Origin: Bacteroidia bacterium
Lineage (GTDB): Bacteria > Bacteroidota > Bacteroidia > Flavobacteriales > Flavobacteriaceae
Direction: 5' to 3'
NCBI GenBank assembly: GCA_030429455.1
Contig: JAUIFC010000005.1
Coordinates: 1-52,124 of the forward strand
Length of the DNA: 52,124 nucleotides
Shown: one piece after another, positions 43,679-51,289 of the stretch
How the letters are laid out: every line of letters starts with the position of its first letter
Numbering within the stretch: the stretch's first letter is position 1
Translations under genes and position numbers: made by a program
Notes under the pieces: generated by a model
What the model saw: the letters and a program-made list of their open reading frames with translations, nothing else
The model's database searches: none
What the model was told of the DNA's origin: nothing

Positions 43679-44170
43679 ATGGAAAAGTTTAAAATAGAAT
43701 TTAAATACGCTTCTATTTTTACAGCAATTAACCTTGTGTGGGTTTATGCTGAAAAATACCTCGGGTTTCATGATGAGCTCAGCTATCTTCATCCAGTTTT
43801 AAGCTATTTGTTGATATTCCCGATTGGCTTGTGCATTGTGTTGAGCCTTAAAGAAAAACGAAAGGATTATTACTCAGGGGTTATCACTTGGCAGAAGGCT
43901 TTTATTTCGGGAGCATTTCTAAGTTTGATTATTGCGGCACTTTCTATAGGAACGTCTTATGTAATGTCTCAATACATTTCGCCAGATTTTTTTGACAATG
44001 CCATAAGAATAAGTATCGAAAATGGGGCAAATGAAAATTTTGTAAAACAGAGTTTTAATTTGGATGCTTATATCAAAAATACCATGATGTTTTATCTTAC
44101 ATTAGGGGTTATGATTTCGGCAATAGTGGCATTAATTATTAAATCCAAAGCAAAGTCTAGTTCCAAATGA
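43679..44170 (+). CDS. DUF4199 membrane protein
   Basis: A 163-residue protein with four predicted membrane helices (about 10-27, 42-58, 78-98, 137-156), matching the DUF4199 layout common in Bacteroidota, including the cytoplasmic KEKRKDYYSGVITWQKAFISG between helices two and three. Function is unknown. Its TGA stop overlaps the start of the next gene in ATGA, so both are coupled. Confidence 0.8.
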   Translation: MEKFKIEFKYASIFTAINLVWVYAEKYLGFHDELSYLHPVLSYLLIFPIGLCIVLSLKEKRKDYYSGVITWQKAFISGAFLSLIIAALSIGTSYVMSQYISPDFFDNAIRISIENGANENFVKQSFNLDAYIKNTMMFYLTLGVMISAIVALIIKSKAKSSSK

Positions 44171-44820
44171 GATTTACTAGAAAAAGTCTTAAAAGAATTC
44201 TGATAATTGGATTACTCTTTTTCTTGTCATGCTGTGCATTGCTTTTTATTTCAAATTATACGATTGGTCGTTATTCTAAAGGTAAAATCTATTCGGATGT
44301 ACATGCAATTCAAAAGAATAAAGTAGGTTTACTTCTTGGAACATCAAAGTATTTAAAGAATGGAAATATTAATTATTATTTTAAGTACAGAGTTCAGGCT
44401 ACAGTAGAGTTGTATAATTCTGGTAAAATAGATTTTGTGCTTGTAAGTGGTGACAATGGAAATAAACATTATGATGAACCTACAGATTTTAAAAACGAAT
44501 TGATTCGTCTAGGCATTCCTGAAGAAAAGATATTTCTGGATTATGCAGGTTTTAGAACATTGGACTCCGTGGTGAGGGCAAAAGAAATATTTGGACAACA
44601 ACAGATTACAATTATTTCACAGCAGTTTCATAATGAAAGGGCTATTTATATTGCTTCAAAACATGGTGTTTCTGCTGTTGGATACAATGCTAAAGATTTA
44701 AAAGGTAGAAGTGGAATAAGGACTAAAGTAAGAGAGTATTTTGCAAGAACCAAAGTCTTTATAGATATCTTATTTAATGTTGAGCCAAAATTTTTAGGCG
44801 AGCCAATAGTTATAGAGTAA
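44167..44820 (+). CDS. SanA/YdcF-like DUF218 membrane-anchored protein
   Basis: A 217-residue protein with an N-terminal membrane anchor (about 10-30) and a DUF218 (ElyC/SanA/YdcF) fold: VGLLLGTSKYLKNG (about 53-66), FVLVSGDNGNKHYDEPTDF, LDYAGFRTLDSVVRAKEIF and TIISQQFHNERAIYIASKHG. Homologues such as SanA affect envelope permeability and vancomycin sensitivity; the biochemical activity is not established. It overlaps the DUF4199 gene by 4 bases. Confidence 0.85.
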   Translation: MRFTRKSLKRILIIGLLFFLSCCALLFISNYTIGRYSKGKIYSDVHAIQKNKVGLLLGTSKYLKNGNINYYFKYRVQATVELYNSGKIDFVLVSGDNGNKHYDEPTDFKNELIRLGIPEEKIFLDYAGFRTLDSVVRAKEIFGQQQITIISQQFHNERAIYIASKHGVSAVGYNAKDLKGRSGIRTKVREYFARTKVFIDILFNVEPKFLGEPIVIE

Positions 44821-44825
44821 TTTCT

Positions 44826-44847
44826 AAATAAACGTTATGGTTTATTT
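44826..44847 (+). terminator. Weak hairpin after the SanA-like gene
   Basis: AAATAAAC (44826-44833) pairs with GTTTATTT (44840-44847) six bases past the stop codon. No T-run follows directly, so it may stabilise the 3' end more than terminate. Confidence 0.35.
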
Positions 44848-44912
44848 GAAATCAGACTTCTTTTTTATTTCTTCAATAGCAATAATCCTTTATTTTTTCT
44901 GTTTTGTTACTA

Positions 44913-44939
44913 CTACTTAATTAAAGGTGTATTAAGTAG
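44913..44939. promoter_or_regulatory. Inverted repeat CTACTTAAT / ATTAAGTAG upstream of the envelope operon
   Basis: Two perfect 9-bp arms (44913-44921 and 44931-44939) with a 9-base spacer end 9 bases before the -7 box of the DUF6089 gene, covering the -33 region. This fits an operator. Confidence 0.45.
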
Positions 44940-44948
44940 CAGTTTAAC

Positions 44949-44956
44949 TATATTTG
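44949..44956 (+). promoter_or_regulatory. -7 promoter element (TATATTTG) of the DUF6089-uppS-bamA operon
   Basis: TATATTTG matches TAnnTTTG, 28 bases before the DUF6089 ATG. Confidence 0.6.
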
Positions 44957-44984
44957 CAACCTTTTAAATTCAATCGAAAGAATA

Positions 44985-45698
44985 ATGAAATCTGTATACT
45001 TTTACCTTATAAGTATTTTTTTCATTCTTAATGCTTCTTCCCAGACTTATGAGATTGGTGGTATGTTCGGGAGTACATCATTTGTAGGCGATGTTGGGTC
45101 GACTAAAGTTTTTGTTGCCGAAGATTTTTTTGATTCGGACAAACAGTCTTATGGTTTGTTGTTTAGGTGGAATAGAAGTAATAGGCATTCTTTTCGATTT
45201 TCATTTATGCAAATCCAAACCAGAGGTGTAGATGCAGATTCGGATATTTTGGAACGTCAAATGAGAGATTTAAGGTTTGAAACAACCTTAAGAGAATTTT
45301 CTGTTGGTATAGAATACACCTTTTGGGAATGGGACCTTCATGATATAAAAAGACCACAAATGGTTCCTTACTTATCAACGGGTATATCCTATTTTTTTAC
45401 AGACCATTATGCTAGAGTAGGCAGCGAATTATCAGAATTTGGAGATTTACGAGGTTTCTCACTTCCATTAGCCCTTGGTGTAAAAACTACACTCGGAAAC
45501 AGATTCGTTTTATCTGGTGAATTTTCAGCACGTTATGCGTTTTCTGATAATTTGGATGGTAGCAATCCAGAAGAATTTGATGACAATAATGCTTTCCCTT
45601 CATTTGGGAATCCTAATTCAAATGATTGGTATATATTTGCAGGGTTTTCTATAACCTACATGTTTGGTAGGAAACCATGTTATAATTGTATATTATAA
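44985..45698 (+). CDS. DUF6089 outer-membrane beta-barrel protein
   Basis: A 237-residue exported protein: signal MKSVYFYLISIFFILNASS with mature start near QTYEIGG. The rest is beta-strand-rich with GGMFGSTSFVGDVG, LLFRWNRSNRHSFRFSF, FSVGIEYTFWEWDLHD and YLSTGISYFF, a small outer-membrane barrel typical of the DUF6089 family. It starts the operon with uppS and bamA; uppS follows after 3 bases. The function is unproven, but position suggests envelope biogenesis. Confidence 0.83.
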   Translation: MKSVYFYLISIFFILNASSQTYEIGGMFGSTSFVGDVGSTKVFVAEDFFDSDKQSYGLLFRWNRSNRHSFRFSFMQIQTRGVDADSDILERQMRDLRFETTLREFSVGIEYTFWEWDLHDIKRPQMVPYLSTGISYFFTDHYARVGSELSEFGDLRGFSLPLALGVKTTLGNRFVLSGEFSARYAFSDNLDGSNPEEFDDNNAFPSFGNPNSNDWYIFAGFSITYMFGRKPCYNCIL

Positions 45699-45701
45699 GT
45701 A

Positions 45702-46439
45702 ATGACAGAACTTTACATTGATAAGTCTAACATACCAAAGCACATTGCCATTATTATGGATGGGAATGGACGTTGGGCAAAACGACAAGGCTTTAAAAGA
45801 GTTTTTGGTCATCAACATGGTACATCAAGCGTAAATAGGGTAGTAGAGGAGTGCATTAATCTTGGCGTTAAGCATTTAACATTGTTTGCTTTTTCTACCG
45901 AAAATTGGCAAAGGCCAAAATATGAAATTAATAGTTTGATGAAGATATTAATCTCTTCTTTGAAAAAGGAATTGGATAATATGCATCAACAAGGTATTAA
46001 ACTTTCAGCCATTGGCAACATTGATAGATTGCCAGAGCATGTTAGAAAAGAGCTTAACGAATATATAGAACTTACAAAAGGCTATAGCAATCTTAAACTT
46101 ACACTTGCTTTAAGTTATGGTTCAAGAGAAGAAATATTAAATGTAGTAAAACGAATAGCTCAAAAAGTTAAGGACGATAAAATAAGTGTATCAAATATTG
46201 ATCACAATACAATAACAGAACATCTTTACACCTATGATCTTCCTGATGTAGATTTATTAATTAGAACGAGTGGTGAGCAAAGGATTAGTAATTTTATGTT
46301 ATGGCAAATTGCGTATGCAGAGTTATACTTTTGCGATGTAATGTGGCCTGATTTTACAGAAAAACACCTGCACGAAGCTATTCATAATTTTCAGAAAAGA
46401 GAACGACGATTTGGAAAAACAAGTGATCAACTTTTATAA
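45702..46439 (+). CDS. uppS: Isoprenyl transferase (undecaprenyl diphosphate synthase)
   Basis: A 245-residue cis-prenyltransferase making the C55 lipid carrier for peptidoglycan and surface polysaccharides. IAIIMDGNGRWAKRQG holds catalytic D20. HQHGTSSVNRVVEECINLGVKHLTLFAFSTENWQRP is conserved, and the C-terminal block DVDLLIRTSGEQRISNFMLWQIAYAELYF holds the pyrophosphate-binding arginines. The 3' end overlaps the start of bamA, so translation is coupled. Confidence 0.96.
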   Translation: MTELYIDKSNIPKHIAIIMDGNGRWAKRQGFKRVFGHQHGTSSVNRVVEECINLGVKHLTLFAFSTENWQRPKYEINSLMKILISSLKKELDNMHQQGIKLSAIGNIDRLPEHVRKELNEYIELTKGYSNLKLTLALSYGSREEILNVVKRIAQKVKDDKISVSNIDHNTITEHLYTYDLPDVDLLIRTSGEQRISNFMLWQIAYAELYFCDVMWPDFTEKHLHEAIHNFQKRERRFGKTSDQLL

Positions 46440-49014
46440 AAATACTTTTTTATTTGTTAGTGTAATATGTTTTGTTTTTGGTATAACAAGGACAAATGCA
46501 CAAGATTTATCCCTTTCTGGTGGTAAAAAATACACCTTAGGAAGTATAACAGTTACCGGAAATTCTTCATATAACGAAAGAACAGTAATTGCATTTACGG
46601 GCTTAAAAAAAGGAGACGAACTTTTTATTCCAGGCAAGAAGTTAAGCGAAGTCTTAGAAAGTTTGTGGGAACTAGGTTTGTTTAGTGATATAAATTTCTA
46701 TTTGCTTAAGGTTGAAGAAGATGTAGCTCATTTAGAATTGGAAATCAAAGAAGTTCCGAAGCTGTCTGAAGTCAAAGTAAGAGGGGTTTCTAAAAAGAAG
46801 AAAAGAGAAAATATCATTTCGGACAATCAACTTAACAAAGGGACAAAGGTTACTGAAAATCTGATAGCCAACACCAAAAATAGCATTGTAAAGGATTTAA
46901 GAAAAAAAGGATACCTAAATGCCGAGGTAGATATCAACACGATTGAAGTGAATGATTCATTAGGCCAGCCAGTAGGTGTTAATATGGTTGTTAATGTGAA
47001 AAAAGGCGACAAGCTTAAAATCAAGAACATTACCATAAATGGTAACGAAAAGCTTTCTGATAAGAAGGTACGAAAGTATCTAAAGAAAACTAAGAAAAAA
47101 TTTCCTTTACGATTTTGGAAAAGATCTAAATTAATACCTGAAGATTACGAAGCTGATAAAGCAAACATAATTGACAAATATAATGAAAGAGGCTATAGAG
47201 ATGCTAGAATTGTAAGCGATACGGTAATCAAAAGAAATGGCGAAGAGTTAGATATCGCTATAGAAATCAACGAGGGCAACCGCTATTATTTTGGAAACAT
47301 TAGTTTTATTGGCAATTCAGCATATTCTGATGACGAATTGTCCAGAATTTTAGGTATTAAAAAAGGCGACCCCTATAATGGTGTACTTTTTCAAAAGAAA
47401 ATTGCAGATCCATCGAAGCCAGATGCTCAAGATATTACCAATCAGTATCAAAACACAGGCTATTTGTTTTCAAGAATAGTTCCTGTCGAAACTCGAATTT
47501 ATAACGATACCATAGATTATGAAATTCGAATTAAAGAGGGTAAAGTCGCTTACTTTAATGAAGTGCTTATTACAGGTAACGATCGAACAAACGACAATGT
47601 AATCTATCGTAATTTATTAACAAGGCCAGGTGCTAGGTATAGCAGACAAGCAATCATGTCTACCATTAGAGAACTCGGACAATTAAATTTCTTTGATGCA
47701 GAAAAGCTTCAGCCGAATATCAAAAATCCAGATCCAAACGAAGGAACACTCGATATCGAATTTCCATTAGTAGAAACTGGAAGTAGCCAAATTGAACTGC
47801 AAGGTGGTTACGGAGGTGGCGGATTTATTGGTACGCTGGGGTTAAGGTTTAACAACTTTTCGTTAAGAAATATCTTTAATAAAGAAGCTTATCAACCAGT
47901 TCCAATGGGAGATGGTCAATCCATAGCTATTAGAGCTCAAGCGAGTCAGGCCTTTAGAGTTTATAGTTTGTCCTTTGTCGAGCCATGGTTAGGTGGTAAA
48001 AAACCAGTACAACTCTCTTTTTCATTGTCGCAAACAACACAGTTTTTGTTTAATCCATTTACAAGACAAGCAGACAGAAACAGGAAATTCACCATTGCAG
48101 GGGCGAGTATTGGAATTGCCAAAAGGCTTCAAATACCAGACAGGTACTTTACATTTTCATCAGCGCTGAGTTTTCAACAGTTTAATTTAAATAATTTTAA
48201 TACAGGTCTATTTACATTTCCTAACGGAACGTCCAACAACTTGGCTTTTACTGTCGGTTTGTCTAGAGACAACACATTTTCCAATCCAATTTACCCTAAA
48301 GGAGGTTCGAGATTTGGCATAACTGCTAAATTTACTCTTCCATATTCCATGTTCGATGGTCGGGACTATGCAGAACTAGCGGCGGAAAGACAAGTTGCTT
48401 TAGACAATAACGACGCAGAAGAGTTAGCACGCATAGACCAAATCCGTTTTGATTGGTTGGAGTTTTATAAAATTAATTTCAATGCAGAATGGTTTAATAA
48501 GCTTTTCGGCGATTTAGTATTAAGAACAAATGTCGAATTTGGATTCTTAGGCGCTTATAACAGCGATAGAGGTATTCCACCGTTTGAAAGATTCTTTGTC
48601 GGTGGTGACGGTTTGGCGGGTGTGACCTTAGATGGTAGAGAAATCATTAGACTTAGAGGTTATCCAAATCAATCGATAATACCTAGAACAAGAAGTACGG
48701 CTAGTGAAGAAACTTTTAATGATGGAGCAACAATATATAACAAGTATACGTTAGAACTTAGGTATCCTATAACACTTAATCCTAGTGCATCTATTTATAC
48801 ATTGGCGTTTATAGAAGGTGGTGCAGCGTTTGATAATTTTCAAGATTTTACGCCTTTTGAGCTAAGTAGATCCGCAGGATTAGGATTGAGAATATTTATG
48901 CCTGCATTTGGATTGTTAGGTATAGACTTCGGTTATGGATTTGACCCAATACCAGGAACAAATTTAGGGCCAAATGGTTGGGAAACACATTTTATAATAG
49001 GACAACAATTTTAG
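46411..49014 (+). CDS. bamA: Outer-membrane protein assembly factor BamA
   Basis: An 867-residue Omp85 protein inserting beta-barrels into the outer membrane. After a signal-like stretch (about 8-30, ending TRTNAQ) come several POTRA domains (about 38-440, e.g. TLGSITVTGNSSYNERTVIAF, LKIKNITINGNEKLSDKKV, YYFGNISFIGNSAYSDDEL, VAYFNEVLITGNDRTNDNV). The barrel follows with YPKGGSRFGI, the VGGDGLAGVTLDGREIIRLRGYPNQ (VRGF/Y-type lid-lock) block and the final GNxFGxGF-like GWETHFIIGQQF. No ATG lies in frame near the start. The first possible codons are TTG at 46411 and GTG at 46423, both inside uppS. The true start is uncertain between them. Confidence 0.94.
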   Translation: MEKQVINFYKNTFLFVSVICFVFGITRTNAQDLSLSGGKKYTLGSITVTGNSSYNERTVIAFTGLKKGDELFIPGKKLSEVLESLWELGLFSDINFYLLKVEEDVAHLELEIKEVPKLSEVKVRGVSKKKKRENIISDNQLNKGTKVTENLIANTKNSIVKDLRKKGYLNAEVDINTIEVNDSLGQPVGVNMVVNVKKGDKLKIKNITINGNEKLSDKKVRKYLKKTKKKFPLRFWKRSKLIPEDYEADKANIIDKYNERGYRDARIVSDTVIKRNGEELDIAIEINEGNRYYFGNISFIGNSAYSDDELSRILGIKKGDPYNGVLFQKKIADPSKPDAQDITNQYQNTGYLFSRIVPVETRIYNDTIDYEIRIKEGKVAYFNEVLITGNDRTNDNVIYRNLLTRPGARYSRQAIMSTIRELGQLNFFDAEKLQPNIKNPDPNEGTLDIEFPLVETGSSQIELQGGYGGGGFIGTLGLRFNNFSLRNIFNKEAYQPVPMGDGQSIAIRAQASQAFRVYSLSFVEPWLGGKKPVQLSFSLSQTTQFLFNPFTRQADRNRKFTIAGASIGIAKRLQIPDRYFTFSSALSFQQFNLNNFNTGLFTFPNGTSNNLAFTVGLSRDNTFSNPIYPKGGSRFGITAKFTLPYSMFDGRDYAELAAERQVALDNNDAEELARIDQIRFDWLEFYKINFNAEWFNKLFGDLVLRTNVEFGFLGAYNSDRGIPPFERFFVGGDGLAGVTLDGREIIRLRGYPNQSIIPRTRSTASEETFNDGATIYNKYTLELRYPITLNPSASIYTLAFIEGGAAFDNFQDFTPFELSRSAGLGLRIFMPAFGLLGIDFGYGFDPIPGTNLGPNGWETHFIIGQQF

Positions 49015-49017
49015 ATT

Positions 49018-49869
49018 ATGACCAAGTTTAAGCCCTCTCATATCACAATTGCTTTATTTTTTATTTGCTTTTCAATAAAAACCAGTTATGCTCAACGTGG
49101 ATTGAGAATTGGCTATATTGATATGGAGTATATTTATGATAATATTCCTGAATACAGGCAAGCTTCTCAAATGCTTGAGCAAAAAATTCAAGAATGGAAA
49201 AATGAAATAGCTGTCAAACAAGCTGAAGTGGATGCCCTAAAGGATAAGCTTGAAAACGAAAGACCATTACTTACACCAGAACTAATTGAAGAAAAAGAAG
49301 AGGAAATTGAATATTTTTTGGAACAAATATTTAACTACAGAGATCAAAAGTTTGGTGCTTCTGGCGAATTTATTGTTCAGAAAAGACAACTTATGCAACC
49401 TATAGAGGATCAGGTGTTTAATGCTGTTCAAGAGATAGGAAAAGTAAGAAATTACGATTTTATTTTCGAAAATTCAGCAGAGGCCTTATTACTTTTTTCA
49501 GCAGAACGGCATGATATTAGCGATAGAGTCTTGAAATTAATTAATAGAAGTTCTAGATCATCAGCTCGAAGCGAAACAAAAGAGGAGTCTAAAACTCCTA
49601 AGTCAAAGGAGGAAAAGAATGTTTTACAAGAAATAGCAGACGAACCTTATAAATCTGTAAACGATGCTAAAGAAGATGAAGAAAAGGACAAGGCAAGAGA
49701 AAAAGAAATAGAAGATCGACAGAAAGCTAGGGATTCTATAAAACAAGCCAGAGAGAATGTTAGAGATTCTATACGAAAAGCGCGTCAGGCAGAATTTGAA
49801 AAACGAAGAGAAGACGCAAAACGTCGACAGGATTCGATAAGAAAGGCCAGAGAAAATAAGAACGAATAA
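49018..49869 (+). CDS. OmpH/Skp-family periplasmic chaperone with long charged tail
   Basis: A 283-residue protein: signal peptide about 1-25 (ending TSYAQ), then the Skp/OmpH domain (about 30-180: RIGYIDMEYIYDNIPEYRQASQMLEQKIQEW, coiled-coil tentacles, IFENSAEALLLFSAERHDISDRVLKLI). Skp-like proteins escort unfolded outer-membrane proteins in the periplasm. An extra 100-residue Lys/Glu/Arg-rich tail with repeated RDSI-K/RQARE units (about 240-283) follows. It lies 3 bases after bamA, and a second ompH copy follows 44 bases later. Confidence 0.9.
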   Translation: MTKFKPSHITIALFFICFSIKTSYAQRGLRIGYIDMEYIYDNIPEYRQASQMLEQKIQEWKNEIAVKQAEVDALKDKLENERPLLTPELIEEKEEEIEYFLEQIFNYRDQKFGASGEFIVQKRQLMQPIEDQVFNAVQEIGKVRNYDFIFENSAEALLLFSAERHDISDRVLKLINRSSRSSARSETKEESKTPKSKEEKNVLQEIADEPYKSVNDAKEDEEKDKAREKEIEDRQKARDSIKQARENVRDSIRKARQAEFEKRREDAKRRQDSIRKARENKNE

Positions 49870-49913
49870 AATCAAATAATAGAATAATACAGAAGAGAAT
49901 TAATATTTAAATT

Positions 49914-50420
49914 ATGAAATCAATCCACAAATTTTTATTAGTAATAGCATTTATATGCGGAACAGTGAGTGTTAATGCGCAATCGAAAATTGCACATATA
50001 GATACTCAAACGTTTATCGAGGCCATGCCATCTTACCAAGAGGCAATCAAACAACTTAAACAAGTTGAAGATACGTATAGAGCTGAAATTGATGAGCTGT
50101 ATAAAGAAGCTCAAAAGAAAAATGAAAGATTTGAAGCAGAGGCACCGACCAAAACAGATGAAGAAAATGAGGCTAGACGAAATGAATTGGCACAAATGCA
50201 AAATTCAATAATGGAATATAACCAAACCGCGTCTAGAGACATTCAAAAGAAAAAACAAGAGCTTATTACTCCTGTTCTTGAAAAAGCAAGAAATATCATT
50301 CAAGAAGTAGCTAGAGGCAAAGGCTTCGATTATGTATTGGATTCGACAGTTGGTTCAGGTGTATTGTTGGCAGATGGTTATGACCTTATGGAAGATGCAA
50401 AAGCTGCTTTGAATAAATAA
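49914..50420 (+). CDS. OmpH/Skp-family periplasmic chaperone
   Basis: A 168-residue canonical Skp/OmpH protein: signal MKSIHKFLLVIAFICGTVSVNAQ, then KIAHIDTQTFIEAMPSYQEAIKQLKQ, a long coiled coil (about 50-120) and the C-terminal KGFDYVLDSTVGSGVLLADGYDLMEDAKAAL. It is the partner paralogue of the preceding gene and completes the bamA-ompH-ompH order seen across Flavobacteriaceae. A hairpin terminator separates it from murI. Confidence 0.93.
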   Translation: MKSIHKFLLVIAFICGTVSVNAQSKIAHIDTQTFIEAMPSYQEAIKQLKQVEDTYRAEIDELYKEAQKKNERFEAEAPTKTDEENEARRNELAQMQNSIMEYNQTASRDIQKKKQELITPVLEKARNIIQEVARGKGFDYVLDSTVGSGVLLADGYDLMEDAKAALNK

Positions 50421-50445
50421 CCTATCACATTTTTGATTAAATTAG

Positions 50446-50480
50446 CCTCAGTATTTTCAAATATTGAGGTTTTTTATTTT
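50446..50480 (+). terminator. Intrinsic terminator between ompH and murI
   Basis: CCTCAGTATTT (50446-50456) pairs with AAATATTGAGG (50459-50469), with one G-T pair, followed by six T. The T-rich tail runs to the murI start codon. Confidence 0.8.
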
Positions 50481-50482
50481 TT

Positions 50483-51289
50483 ATGATAAACAAGGAAACA
50501 TGCTCTCCACTAGGAATATTTGATTCTGGTTTAGGTGGTTTGTCCATATTAAGTGAAATTCATAAACTGCTGCCAAATGAAAGAATAGTCTACTATGCAG
50601 ATAGTGCAAATGCGCCATATGGAGAAAAGAAGCAAAGCCAAATCCTTGACTTGTGCATTATAAACACACAATTTCTGTTATCAAAAGGTTGTAAGATTAT
50701 TGTCGTAGCTTGTAATACAGCTACAACAAATGCTATTCATGTACTTAGGGCAACTTTTGAAAATATTCCATTTATAGGAATAGAACCTGCAATTAAGCCC
50801 GCTGTTTTGGATTCTAAAACAGGCAAAATAGGCGTGTTGGCCACCAAAGGAACGCTTACAAGTCAGCTCTTTGAAAAAAACTCCAAGAAATATAATTCAA
50901 ACACTACTATAATTGAAGTTGTTGGAAAAGGAATAGTTGAAGCCATTGAGTCAAATACTCTAACGTCTAAAGCGTTTTTGTTAGGTTTAGAACAACAACT
51001 AAGGCCGTTTAAAGATTCTGAAATAGATCATCTTGTTTTAGGATGTTCTCATTATCCATTGGCTTTAGACCAAATCAAATTGTTTTTGAAATCCGAAGTC
51101 AAGGTCATAGATTCAGGATTTGCTGTTGCAAAACAAACGGACAGGATTCTCGTTAAATTTGGCTTGAAATCCGAAAAAATAGTAAAAGAAAATACATTAC
51201 AGATATATACCAATCAGACCTCCAATACAGCTCTAAAAAGTGTATTAAACAAGCTTAATCTTAGGGATTATAAGATCATTAATAGTTAA
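50483..51289 (+). CDS. murI: Glutamate racemase
   Basis: A 268-residue cofactor-independent racemase supplying D-glutamate for peptidoglycan. The first half shows PLGIFDSGLGGLSIL (D14) and IIVVACNTATTNA with catalytic C77; the second half has VLGCSHYPL with the second catalytic cysteine near residue 188. Both cysteines are intact. The ATG directly follows the T-run of the upstream terminator, so a read-through transcript from the bam operon is likely the main source of expression. Its 3' end overlaps the opposite-strand PorP/SprF gene by 11 bases. Confidence 0.96.
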   Translation: MINKETCSPLGIFDSGLGGLSILSEIHKLLPNERIVYYADSANAPYGEKKQSQILDLCIINTQFLLSKGCKIIVVACNTATTNAIHVLRATFENIPFIGIEPAIKPAVLDSKTGKIGVLATKGTLTSQLFEKNSKKYNSNTTIIEVVGKGIVEAIESNTLTSKAFLLGLEQQLRPFKDSEIDHLVLGCSHYPLALDQIKLFLKSEVKVIDSGFAVAKQTDRILVKFGLKSEKIVKENTLQIYTNQTSNTALKSVLNKLNLRDYKIINS

